NCBI RefSeq assembly: GCF_029784155.1
Contig: NC_073693.1
Location: 27,936,002 to 28,000,001 of the forward strand
Origin: Uranotaenia lowii
Lineage: Eukaryota; Arthropoda; Insecta; Diptera; Culicidae
Direction of reading: 5' to 3'
Length of the DNA: 64,000 nt
In this document: positions 43,958 to 55,359 of the stretch, piece after piece
How the letters are laid out: each line of letters starts with the position of its first letter
Numbering within the stretch: position 1 is the stretch's first letter
Notes under the pieces: generated by a model
The model's input: the letters and a program-made list of their open reading frames with translations, nothing else
What the model was told of the DNA's origin: nothing
The model's database searches: none
Translations under genes and position numbers: made by a program

Positions 43958-45039
43958 GTTCGGACGGCCTTGCTGCGTTGGAGGCTCACGAAACAATCCT
44001 CAGTCATATTCCACTTAGCTATCAAATTCAGTACCGTCAACTGGGGCAACATGCAACAATTTTCAACTTCAATGGCTTCTAAAATCTTAATGCTTACAGA
44101 TAATCATACCTCTTGTACATCAAAAGTTTTAAGGTAGATGGGCCACCAAACTGACGTAGTCAGAAAAATTATTGGTTTCACCAGTTATTTTTAAATTTAC
44201 AAAAACATGCGAATTTCACCCTACTAAGAAAAAGGGGTAAGTTGCAACAAACTCTGTAATTTATGAAAAATCAAATGAAAACGATTGAAAATTCATAGTT
44301 TTTGATACATTTGTGATGCCATAACGCATAAAGCACCGATTGCAGTAAATTTTGGTTGTGTTCGAATTAAATTTTTAGTTTTTTCTGACAAAAATGTATT
44401 TAAGAAAAAAGTGTTAATCTTCTGCATACATTTAGGGGTAAAAAATACTACAAAATATTCTATTAGCTCAAATCATAAAAATAAATCTAGGAATGGATGA
44501 AATTTTAATGTTTACTAAAGTATAATGCAAAACAATTATATCCCAGCATATGGAAACGCGATTGATGAGAATTTGTTCCGATTTGCATTTTGTTGCATTT
44601 TACCCCAGACGGGTAACTGAATTATAAAAATATTTATTTAAAAAAATTGAGTGATTGTTCGAAAAATATTTCCACATGATCAATGTTGGTATAGGATGAG
44701 GAAACCAGTATAAAGTTTGTAGGTGATATTATCAAGCCAATCCGTTAAATCTCCGGGTAAATCCGGGGTAAATCCGGGTAAAGTTATTTACGGCATCGAA
44801 AAATGTTAAAAATTGTACATTCATTGTTCGATTTTTCAAATTTCATATGAAAATCAAAAACTTAAAAAAACTATCTAAGGATTCAAAAAACTATGTCATC
44901 ATCATTTTGTAATCATTAAAAGATAACTTTATCTCATTAAAATTGAATCTGTGTGGTGTTATATAAATGTTGCAATCAACCCCGCTGTTGCATGATGCCC
45001 CGTTTGACGGTATATCAGCTTATCAAATTCAGTATAGAA

Positions 45040-45509
45040 TAAGGCTTCCAGAATTTTTCCGGCACGTCTCCAGGCTGAGCAAATCGAGGCTATTTTATCT
45101 GAAAACCTTGCCAAATACGGGCATTTGATTCCAAAATTTTTAAACCTAAATCCGGGTGATATGTGGGCAAAATTGGATGCAACTAGGAAATTACCCAACA
45201 AAAATCAAAAAGAAAACACCTGAAAAATTTTTCTTCGCCGATCATTTGATTCCAAAAAAAACTTTTCTTAATTACCTATTTTCATGAAACTTGCTCAGAA
45301 AAATTCATTTTTGGACGCCAATATATAAAAAAAAATTTAAGAATAAAATTGAATTTTTTTCCCTGATTTGGCAAATAAAATGAAAAAATAAATAAAAAAA
45401 AAGGATTTTCCAGCAAAACTGATACAACCGGGCAGGACCGGACTTTTCCGAAATTTTGTGTCAAATATCCAGATAAGTCCAGATAGAACCGGGAAATCTG
45501 TTAAACTCA
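45040..45509. mobile_element. CCCGG-rich MITE (hAT-like), copy D
   Basis: 470 bp with a perfect 8-bp target duplication, GTATAGAA, at 45032-45039 and 45510-45517. The left end TAAGGCTTCCAGAATTTTTC, then CGGCACGTCTCC, resembles copies A-C; the right end is diverged (GTTAAACTCA). CCGGGT and CCGGAC motifs lie near both ends. This copy gives the best support for an 8-bp duplication in the family. Confidence 0.85.
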
Positions 45510-46624
45510 GTATAGAATGTCTTTTGATTGTGAATTTTTCTTCCTACTCTCAGCTTTTACGCGACATATGAGTTTCCCTATGACAATTTTGGAAAAAAAT
45601 TTAGTTCAAAATCGCGTTTCCTTGGAAATATAATAATTGGGTAGGGGGGGTGTTTGAGAAGAATGACAGCTTGCTGTTAAATTCCTTAAAAATATGGAAA
45701 TATAATTTTAAAAATTTTAGGAACTACCGGAGATACTCCATTCTTGAATTGACATCAGCAAAAAAAATAAAAAAAGCATTGTACCCTTTTAATGCGTAGT
45801 GTTGTTTTAAAACAACATTAATCAATATCCAAATATCTCGGAAACGCGTGGATAGTTTTGAGTAATGAATTCACAAAAAAAAACTAGAGATTAAATTGGA
45901 ATAAGTCCATGATATTTTTATTACGATAAATTGCAAAAATCATGTTTACTTTTTTTGAAAAGAGTAATTTTTGGAAAATCGCTGTTATTTCTTCAGATTT
46001 GCAAATTCCAAAAAAAAATTTTAGCTCAATCATCCATTCACACTTTCTCGCACCCAAATAACAAGGTTGAGAAGAAATTGACAAAATCGTTTTAAAATAA
46101 TTAAGAATTTCAAAATTTCTTTTTAAACTTTGGTTGGCCATAACTTTAAAAATATTGAAAATAACGACTTCAAACCTGTTGTGATGAGTCATTCGAATTA
46201 AAATGTTATTATTCTACAGAACCAAAAGCTGCTACCCTCATTTTTTTTTAAAAAAGTCATGCATTAAAGGGTTCATTCTGTTATTTGGTGGCTCCAGGGA
46301 GTCCTTTTAATTTTATGTAGTAAATTTTCCTCGATGAAACACAAAAAAAAAATTCAAAAAGTCTTACAAATTAAAAAAAACTGCTGTAACAAAAATCATA
46401 TTTTTTACGTGAACACATTTTTAACATTCAGCTTCTAAACAGGAGCGAAATAAAACTAAAAAGCTATTTTCTCCGATCAATGATCTCAAATTTGCTTAGA
46501 TTATATGATAAATAAAATATCCAAGACGATAAATAATTCAAAAACAGCAAATAAATACTATTAATAAAAGTAAATATATTAACTGGGCCATCAAACTTCG
46601 TAACTGTTGAATGAAGCTATTGAC

Positions 46625-47399
46625 TAGAGTGTCCTACCCGGGATTTCCCGGTCGGGAATTCCCGGGAATTACAAAAATTTGGGAAATCCCGAATCCCGGG
46701 AAACGCTTAAAAAATCCCGGGAATTCCCGAAATCATTAAAATGTGCTATATTACTACAAATTTACACGATCTAAATTGGAAAAATAAATCAGATTGAGCA
46801 AGGAAAATGATAGTTCTACCTTGATGGCTTAGTCTTAAATATTATTTTTTCTTGAATCTGGTTAATACATTGAATTTGATAAAAAGTGTTTTTCCGATGA
46901 AAAACTTAGTGTAAAAGGAAAAATCGACAAAGAATTTATCAAACCAAGCAATTCCGATAATGAAACGCTTCGGAAAGAATCTGAATGTTCTATTTTGCAA
47001 CACTCATCATTTGGAACTTTCGCTTCGTATACTAGTAGCAAAATGATCAGCAAATAAATGACATAATTTGAAAGAAATGGATAATTTTCCGGAAATTTAC
47101 GATATTTGATGAATAACCTGATATCTAGCTGATCGACCAACTTCTATCGATATTGAAAAATCTTTCTCAATTATTCCAAATTTTTGCATCTAGATTCAGA
47201 CCAGTTTGTCGGTTAAAGTACTAAGTTTGAATTTAAAAAATAAAATTTAAAAATACCTTATCGATAGCAATCCGTACGCAGTAGATGGTTAAGATCTACA
47301 TTTTCAATTTTTCCCGGGATCCCGGGAATTCCCGAGAAAAGGATCGTCAAATTTCCCGAATCCCGGGAACGCTTAAATGGCCGGGAAATGGACACTCTA
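46625..47399 (+). mobile_element. hAT deletion derivative with perfect 8-bp target duplication
   Basis: 775 bp. The ends TAGAGTGTCC and GGACACTCTA are perfect inverted repeats, flanked by CTATTGAC on both sides (46617-46624 and 47400-47407), exactly the hAT pattern. Subterminal regions are packed with CCCGGGAATTCCCG palindromes. Inside, a transposase remnant is visible at 47134-47193. It is too short to be autonomous. Confidence 0.95.
46911..47193 (+). pseudogene. remnant of hAT transposase C-terminus
   Basis: At 47134-47190 the + strand reads RPTSIDIEKSFSIIPNFCI before a stop. This fits the hAT C-terminal dimerisation region pattern (P.TS...E..FS), which in intact proteins lies near the end and joins monomers of the transposase. 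About 46911-47065, in another frame, encodes a polar stretch (GKIDKEFIKPSNSDNETLRK and onward) that may belong to the same protein. The frameshift, internal stop and absence of the DNA-binding and catalytic parts show that it is dead. The match rests on one motif, but its position inside hAT-type ends supports it. Confidence 0.7.
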
Positions 47400-47481
47400 C
47401 TATTGACAATTTCTTTAATTTTGTAAATTGGAAACATTTTACAAATTTTAAAATTTGGCTAAATTAAATTTGAGAAAAGTC

Positions 47482-47795
47482 TAGCCCGGCCCAGTTGCCC
47501 AAGTTTCAATGAAAAAGCCAAGATTTTTTCCCGATTTTGCAACTCAATTAAAAAAAAAACAATTTTTTTTTGTAAAAATGCCTGCAAACGAAAATTTTTG
47601 AGCAAGATTTTTTAAAACAACCATGAAAGATTTTTTGGATGCCTTTAATACGATTTAAAATCTGTCGATGAGTTTTGATGATTTTTTTTTCACTTTTTTG
47701 TTTATGTTGAGTAATTTTTGTGTTTTGACATAATTTGCCATGATTTTTCCAGGATTTTTGTTGTTAATTTTGAAACCAAATGCCCGGATTTTGCC
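47482..47795. mobile_element. CCCGG-rich MITE, copy E (truncated)
   Basis: GCCCGGCCCAGTTGCCC, a TTTTTCCCGATTTTGC phrase, TACGATTTAAAATCTGTC, TTGAGTAATTTTTGTGTTTT and CAAATGCCCGGATTTTGCC follow the same order as in copy C (39850-40140). Neither terminus is complete. Confidence 0.75.
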
Positions 47796-50700
47796 CTCTG
47801 TTTCAATATACAAAAAGAAAGTATTTTAGGTTTGAAAAGATTTTATCATGGTTATTGTTTCGGCTTTATCAAAATTTTTTTATAAATATAAGATTGCATT
47901 CTGAAACTTTTTCAAATAACTCATTCAAAAGCGTAGAGCACTTTCGTTCATTATGTTCTTATGGATGGGTACATGAGCAGTAGACCGCTACAAAAAATGA
48001 CTTTTTGCTCCTTTAAATTTTTTCGATGCTTTTTGGGTCACCAGGCATCAGTGTAAAATTTGAGATGATTTGGTTGATTCCTGAAATAGCGGAACGCGTT
48101 TGAATTTTGTATGGAAATTTGAATGGAAGAAGAAATTATTGCACATGAAGTTATCCAGAAAATTCAAAAAAGCTTGAAATGAAGCTGGTCTTTGATTTTT
48201 GGTTTTGAATATTCTTAAGCTTCATTTGTTGCAAACATGACAAGCAACTAAGAATTTCGTCAAAAAAGTTATAATCATTTCAAAATAAAAAATCTGAATC
48301 CATTGAAAACTATTTTAAAATGACAAACTTTGCTTGCTAGAGCTGTAAATAATTCAATGAAATATTTTTGCAGAGGTTATATAATTTAATCAATAAAATC
48401 TCTGTCAATGCGAAGCAGTTTTTTCGAGATTTTTTATTTCCATCCTACGGTTTCAAAACTTTCAAATAAGCAGACATTAACGCAAAAAAACATTGATTTT
48501 TTTATTTGTATGACACTGAATAACTTTTCTGGGGTACAAGTTAGGTTTACGCTTTGTTTACATGAATTGTACTGCAAGAATCAAGGAATATTTTTTATCC
48601 TAAATAGAATTTGAAGTGCTAATTAAGGACTAAATGGATCGCTTCCAAAAATTTTATTGCTATTTCTTGCTATTTTTTGCTGCCAAAACAATCAAAAAAA
48701 AGTTATGGGAGGAGTTGAAATTGAGGAATTTGGAATGTTTATATAAAGATTGCAGCGGTCTATGAGCATATTATTGTTATGAACTTTAGATCTTTCACCG
48801 ATGAATTTTTCGGCTGCTTGTTTAATTGTGTAAGTAAATTTTTTAGCTAGTTAGAAAAAGAAGCACATGATGCGCATATAAGTCAACAACATGAAGAAAT
48901 AATTGCTTACGCAAAGCAACGACGATGACAGTTGGATTAAGAATTTTATATTAACATACAGCTGAGATATTCAGAGTGATCTTCTTTTCCCCATGGCTCA
49001 CGTTACCCCACTCTCCCTTTTATAAATACATTTTCATTTATAAAATCTTCATATATTGAGCATAACTTCAAAACAATCTACATGATATTTTCTTAATTAA
49101 ATTAAAAAAAATTAATTAAATAATTAAATTAATTGATTTTTTTCACTGTAAAATCTATATCTATATCCTTAGTTCAAAAATCCTGTGAACTTATGTTTTA
49201 AACATGAACGATATGAACCATCCTACACTAGTTGAATGGGATACGCATTCGTTTAACAAATGAGGGTCCCCGTATGCTTTTCTGGGGACCCAACTTTTCT
49301 TGGCAAAACTGGGAAGGAGTAGGAAGGCACGTTAAAGGATCTGCTAGAACTCCACAAAACAGGTTGACGGTCCCAGGCTGCTGGCTGCTGGTGGCACTAT
49401 AGAACGAACACATTCAACGAACACACCTTCGCTATGGTTGAGCAAATGCCAGATTCTCCGGGTCCGGGGGGAATTTCTGAGCCATGTCTTCTCATTTAGC
49501 AGCAGCATCTCTGCTCGGCCTGATGGGAGGATGGCCTGGTACGGCACACATTCGGATCCCTCCCACTCACAACATTCAAGAAGAAACGGACCTGCAGAAG
49601 ATGTGTACTCGGAGCCTCTCTCATGAATAAATCATAGCCCTCGGCATGACCCGTTTCGTGTGTTTTGTGACCAATTCCACCGCCACGCCAGCTTCTTTGT
49701 CTGCCGCCAACTTCCAACAGCTTCCATCTTCATCTTGTTTCTTGTTCGGAGAAAATGAAAGGATGGATTCCTCCCAAAAGCGAAGCTCCGGTTCACCCTA
49801 GAACGACGGACGGCTCAGCTGAAAATAAGAAAAAAAGGATCAGCTTGGCCCAAGATTGGTCCCACTTGTGTGCCAGGCCAGGGCTGGGAAGAAAGAAAGT
49901 AAGAATAAATTTCAATAATTTTCCGGCCATAGATCATAATTTTATTAGTTGATTTTGGTGCCCCCGGGTTTGGGCGACCTTTTCTAGTGCGCGCGAAGGA
50001 ATGCTAAGGATTTTTTTTCCTTCTGAAGCTCCACTTCTTGGGGCTCCATTCATCTTGTAGTCAGTGCTAGGATCTTATGGACAAAACGACGCAGAGTTCA
50101 TTTCGTGTGCTCCATGCCATCAAGGGTGAAAGTTCGCTGGAATCTTCAAAGGGTTTTTCTGCTTAACTTCCAAACCAAAAACCAAACCCAAGAACAACAT
50201 CAACAACAGCAGCCAAAAGGGGGGCCAAATTCGGGTGAGATGTTTTGTCATTCCTCGAAGGGAACGCAGCAAGGAAGAGGTCCTCTTGGAACACAAGAAG
50301 GAGCACAGTAATTTATCTCAAGGGGCTGATTTATGACACGAATAACAAAAGTATCTTAAACGGATAGTAGTGCGACAAATTAGCACTTTAGGATGATTGA
50401 TAAACTTCTGGCTATTTGAGACGGTTTTGTGAGGTTTGAAAAAGCGAAGCAGGACGAACGACGCAGATTAAGCCCAGGGCACACTGTTGCTCCTGTTTGC
50501 TCCTTTCCTTGCTTCGGGATATCTAATTTATTTATTATTCATGACGACGTGCGATTTGACCAGTCAGCAGGGAGATTGAAAACGGTGATTTGAGATTTCA
50601 GTCAGTCGTTTCTTATTCGTGGCACCTACCTGAAATGGATCCGTTTGGTCTTTTCTCAATATAATCATAATCAGGATTCAAATAAACTCATTTAATTTTA

Positions 50701-51748
50701 ATTCATGATTTCAATTAAAAACCGTTTACCATTGTTTTCACTTTTGAAGCAAATGATCGAGTTAATTGAATTTGAAGCAAACATTAGCGCCCTCTTTATT
50801 AAGATACCTATATTTAAATCATATAATAAAACTTGGATTCAAAGCTCTAATATGTTGAGTGTTACTTGATTAATGAAACATTGATAGTCAGTTCAAATAA
50901 TCTAGTTTTGGAACATTTGTTAAAAGACTAATTCTGAAAGAACTCATCGTTCTAAATTTAAACCTGTCATTAAAACTCGTTGACAGACCTCGAGCGTTTT
51001 TAAAACTGTCAAATAAAAAAAACAATGCATTAGTTTTGAAAAACATTCGAAGAAAATTTATGATCATCTAAACAAATACTAGTATAAAATTTAGTTGATA
51101 CCCCTAATTAAACATTCAGCCTCGTAATTTACAATCCAAAGAAAATAACACTATTGAATTTTCAGAACAATAACTTGTAAGTTTTCATGGATAAACTGGA
51201 GGACGTTTCTGGGGATCAGGTTAATGTTAAACAATGAAATGAATTGAACTAGGTACCTTATGAGTACTGAGAATTCATCGAACTATTTAACATGGTACTT
51301 TTTACACTTATTGTTATTTCTCGGTGGGTAAAACAAAAAAAATATTTTTACGTTACGTTTCGGGTCATTATTACAATAAGAAAATTTTCCGAATTTACTT
51401 AATTGCAAATATTACAATTTTTTTAAGGTATAACATTTACTTTAATAACATAGAAAGCATCACAATTTTTTTCCCAATCAGCTGCTGGTCGACTTTTAAC
51501 TGTCTCTCCTCTCAGTTTAGATATGAGACCATGGCACAGTGGTTCGAAAGGGCTAAAAGTGGAACTTTTTTTCTAGCGCCTCTGACTTTCATTTTATCTC
51601 TTAAGTGTCTTCGGAAGATTTGCTCCTTTCAACATAATTCATAAAATGAAAGCATCAAAAATAAGTCAAAGTTCACAGTAAATATAAATGAAAATTCTAA
51701 CTTTATTATTTCAATAAAGCTTTGCTTCAAACTACCAAGCTGTAGAAT
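47796..51748. other. no gene or repeat recognised
   Basis: A+T-rich to about 49.2 kb, then about 1.1 kb (49.23-50.32 kb) of clearly higher G+C with overlapping short open frames on both strands (60-73 codons) and no recognisable domain, then A+T-rich again. The balanced island is unlike the repeats around it and could be conserved non-coding DNA or remnants of an exon. Nothing decisive is visible. Confidence 0.35.
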
Positions 51749-51924
51749 CCTTTTTTTTGTTTCGATTATAGTCGTTTTAACATTTTTATGTCATTTGCGA
51801 CTTATATCAACGATGCAGTTGGTGGACAGTCATAGAAAAACTTATCCGGTATAACTGTGATCGATAGTCAGAAATCGTTTCAGGAAGCAACTGACTCGCC
51901 AACTGAGCTATATCACAAGCCCCT
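51749..51924 (-). mobile_element. tRNA-derived SINE, copy 2
   Basis: The reverse complement of the family at 20589: box A complement CCAACTGAGCTA near 51899-51910, body CAGTTGGTGGACAG and AAACTTATCCGGTA, and a T run (A tail) at the left. TGTAGAAT at 51741-51748 and 51925-51932 is the target duplication. The box B region is diverged. Confidence 0.9.
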
Positions 51925-52203
51925 TGTAGAATACGTGAAAATATGAAATTTTTTTTGAAAACATCAAAATCTATCTCTTTTCAGAGTAGAAAGTTATTTA
52001 GAAGTATCCTAAAAGTAGTATTTGAAACTTGGGTTACCATATCCCGCAACATAAAAATGAGGACATTGAGATCATATATCCAAAAAGACAGGAAAAAACG
52101 CTATATAGTTGAACCCCGCTTATTCAAACTCCGATTTTCTGAGCTCCCGCGTTTTCCCAGCCATCTGATTTATACAAGATCCTTATATTTAACGAGCTGT
52201 AAG

Positions 52204-52591
52204 CAAGGTTGCCGAAATCACAGAAAAATCTATAATTTCACAGAATTTTTGAGTCAAATTTCATTACAGAATCTGTGTCACAGAACACAGAATTTTTGGA
52301 ATATGCACAGATTTCACAGAATTTTAAAATTTTGGACGTTTTTCAACATCAATATTTTTATGTCAATTCAAATTTTTGATAATTATCTTCGAGTTGAAGA
52401 AATATGATAAAATTGATAATGTTAATTGATTTTTCTTGAGTAAAATGTAAAAAAAGACGCAATTTGACATGACTTTTGAATGAAAATGATGGAAAAATAA
52501 TCACAGAAAATCATTATAGAATTTTTGAGAAAAATCACAGATAGTCAGAATTTTTTTTCGTCAAAACACAATTTTTTTTTCGGCAACCTTT
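52204..52591. mobile_element. CACAGAA-rich MITE, best copy
   Basis: 388 bp. Left end CAAGGTTGCCGAAATCACAG, right end TTTTTTTTCGGCAACCTTT. The flanks GCTGTAAG and GCTGTGTG agree at six of eight positions. CACAGAA/TTCTGTG motifs recur at least eight times, concentrated toward the ends. It is non-coding. Other copies lie at 17409, 33851 and 34332. Confidence 0.85.
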
Positions 52592-52964
52592 GCTGTGTGC
52601 CCGGATGGCATGCAAAACAGAAGGAAAAGGATGGACAGTAGAACCCCGCTTATCCGAAATAGTCGGAGGAAGGACCTCCTCGGAAAAAAGAAATTTTGAA
52701 TTAAACGGAACTCATTGACAAATACACTTTTGCCCTAATATTACATAGCATCCAGGCGCTTAGCTAAGTACTTACATGATTTTTTTTTCTCTATTCAATA
52801 GGCGTTTCTTGCAAGTTTAGAATTGAAACTTTCCAGAAAACTCTATTCAAAACATGGTAAAACAATCCATTTCAAAAAGAGCTGTTTTTATTGACACGTA
52901 CATTTCCTTTACAATAATTATTTTCAATTTGTGCTTTTTCGATTTATGTAGTAGGCGTTTAAGA

Positions 52965-53779
52965 TAGGCTTGCCAGATACTTTCAGAAAAATGCGGGACT
53001 TTAAGAAAAACTTAAAAAAATGGTTAATTGCAAAGATAAACTTATACGTTTACCATCAGCCATAGAAAGTACACTAGGTTTTGTTTTAACGCTGACTGAT
53101 TTCGCTCAGTTTTTCTTACATGACTTCATTTACACAGGGTTTTTGCCATATGCCCCGTTATTTTCCACGGTTTTCGCGAATTACATAGTTTGGGAGAAAA
53201 TATTTCAAGTCGTACATGCAAAAGGTGGATTTGAAACCGCGTGGTGTAATTTGTAAAAAAAATTGTTTGTTTGGCAATTGGTTTGAAAAATTGAAAACTC
53301 AAGTAAACTTCCATCTTTATATACTTTGAACAATTGACTCAAAAATAGTGGTTTATAATATAAGGCAGTTCAACTAAGATTCCTGCGGAAAAATTAAAAT
53401 CTCTTAATTTCTATAATTTATAATTTTTGGAAGCAACTTAACCAATTTTTTCTTCATACATTGATTGAACGTGGTCCAAGAATGGTTAACTAAATCATAA
53501 TCTTACTGTAATGTTAAGAACTTTAGAGTTATTCAGTATTGTTTTATATAAACTATGAAAAATCCTGCTAATTTTGAGAAAAAGACGCATTTGAAAAATT
53601 TTCTGTTCATCACCGAATTCAAATTGAGACTAAAGTTTGATTTTTCCCAGTGTTCGTTAGTCAATTTTGTAAAAGTTTTCCAAAAAAAAGCGGGACATTT
53701 TGAGGAAAAAGCGGGAAAGCGGGACGTTCAACAAAAAACCGGGACATGTTCCGCTTTTGCGGGGCGGATGGCAACCCTA
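52965..53779. mobile_element. GCGGGAC MITE (hAT-like), 815 bp
   Basis: The left end TAGGCTTGCCAGATA and the right end GGATGGCAACCCTA are inverted repeats. The flanks GTTTAAGA (52957-52964) and GTTTAAGG (53780-53787) form an 8-bp duplication with one mismatch. GCGGGAC occurs near both ends, especially at 53688-53760. The internal open frames (53020-53256, 53555-53785) have no recognisable transposase motif. A truncated copy lies at 34210. Confidence 0.85.
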
Positions 53780-54280
53780 GTTTAAGGATATTACCTAATT
53801 TTTTTTGCATATTGATTAATTATTGTTTGCAAACTCAAAGGCGCTTATCGCGCTCACTGTTTATAATCACTAGAAATGCATGTTTTTGAAAACAAGAAGT
53901 TAAAGTATTTTGTTGTAAGCTGTATCCCTTTCGTAGTTTTAAAATAAGATACGAAACAACTTCATAAAATGGAAGAAAGACATTGGTTTTTCTTTTCAAA
54001 AGTTATTCAACAAAAAAAACATTTGGTAAAAATTCACAAAAAGAAGAGTACGTCCATTTTTCGATCGAAAAAGGAAATATATACTCTCGTATGGTATCCC
54101 TATTTTAAACTCAACTATAGTAAAATTCGTTGGAAACTTATTGCAACTTTAAATTTGGTTTTTTCTCAACTTCACGAGGGTTTATTACAAAAACGTGAAA
54201 AACTAATAAATTACGTTAAAGCTTGAACTAAGTGCAACAAATTGATGTTGACGCTATTTGTCTCCACGCGCTTTTATTTA

Positions 54281-54436
54281 AACAAAACAAGCATATATTT
54301 GATGTGTTTTGCGTGTTTCCATGCAAAATTATTTTCAACTGCCTTCTGCCTTCGTTCAGCGTAGCATTTGCGTAGCATGGAAATCAATTTTTGAATGGAA
54401 ACACGAAAAACGTATCAAATATATGTTTGTTGTGTT
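54281..54436. mobile_element. small palindromic element
   Basis: AACAAAACAAGCATATATTT followed by GATGTGTTTTGCGTGTTTCC pairs with GGAAACACGAAAAACGTATC and AAATATATGTTTGTTGTGTT, with a spacer of about 72 bp containing GCGTAGCAT twice. No clear target duplication. Confidence 0.8.
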
Positions 54437-55359
54437 CAAATATTAGAGGGTAATGTATTTAATATTTTTTTATATTCATAAATCTAGATGGAAAAGTGTG
54501 ATTTAAATATGAAATCCATACTACGATGTTATTAAAGGTTTTTTTTTGTGAAAGTGCTGGGGATTGAAACCACCATTTAAAAGTATGAAATTTATTTCAA
54601 TTTAATTGAAATTTGTTTATGATTTTCATATTATTTCATTCCAAAAACAAAACTTATTTTCGGGTTGATCCAAAAACTATCAGGCTCTTCTAAATGCGTA
54701 GTTTTTAGCATTAATTTTTATTCAGGTTTTTATTTAAACCATGTTGCAACTTTAACTTTGAATAGCTGCGCCGAAGCAAATGTGAGATTGCTTTTTTATA
54801 CAGACTCCCTTCGTATTTGACACGGTTCGATTTTCTCAAATCGTGTTGCAAAAATCGAAAGGGCTTTTACTGAGAATTTATTAATTAGAACTCGATTATT
54901 CATGCTTTGAATTTCGAATTTTAAGAGCTTTTAAAAATTGCTTATGCCTGTTTTAATGAAAAAGGCTTAAAAGAAAAAATATTAAATCAAACTTTATTTT
55001 TGCTTGCACAAAATTCTGTCAGTCATTTTGAAAACATTTAAAAATTTGCTTTTACCTATTGAAATTTCTCTGAATATTAAACCTTTTCTTAAAATCTCAT
55101 TAAAAAAAACTAGGACTGATATGAAGTCGATAACTTCTAGAGTATCTATTACTTTTTTGTTATCAAGCAATCCTTATTCAAAATTATCAAGAATCCTTAT
55201 TCAAAATTTTTTATCGTTATACTAAAATCGTTTCAATAACATTGTAATAAAGTTTTTTATTAATGAATTGATAGTTTTTTAAGATTTCCAGGCAATGAGC
55301 TTTCAATCTCTACATCAAACCAGTATTTGAAAAAAGATTCTGATTTCTTTATGAAGATA
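54437..55359. other. A+T-rich spacer, no feature recognised
   Basis: One 73-codon frame (55004-55225) without a domain; otherwise no structure I can support. Confidence 0.35.

Noticed and set aside
51943..52407. 154-codon open frame
   Set aside because: Its second half is the CACAGAA-rich MITE; the first half has no domain.
53020..53256. Open frame inside the GCGGGAC MITE as a hAT transposase
   Set aside because: No BED finger, catalytic or C-terminal hAT motif could be seen.
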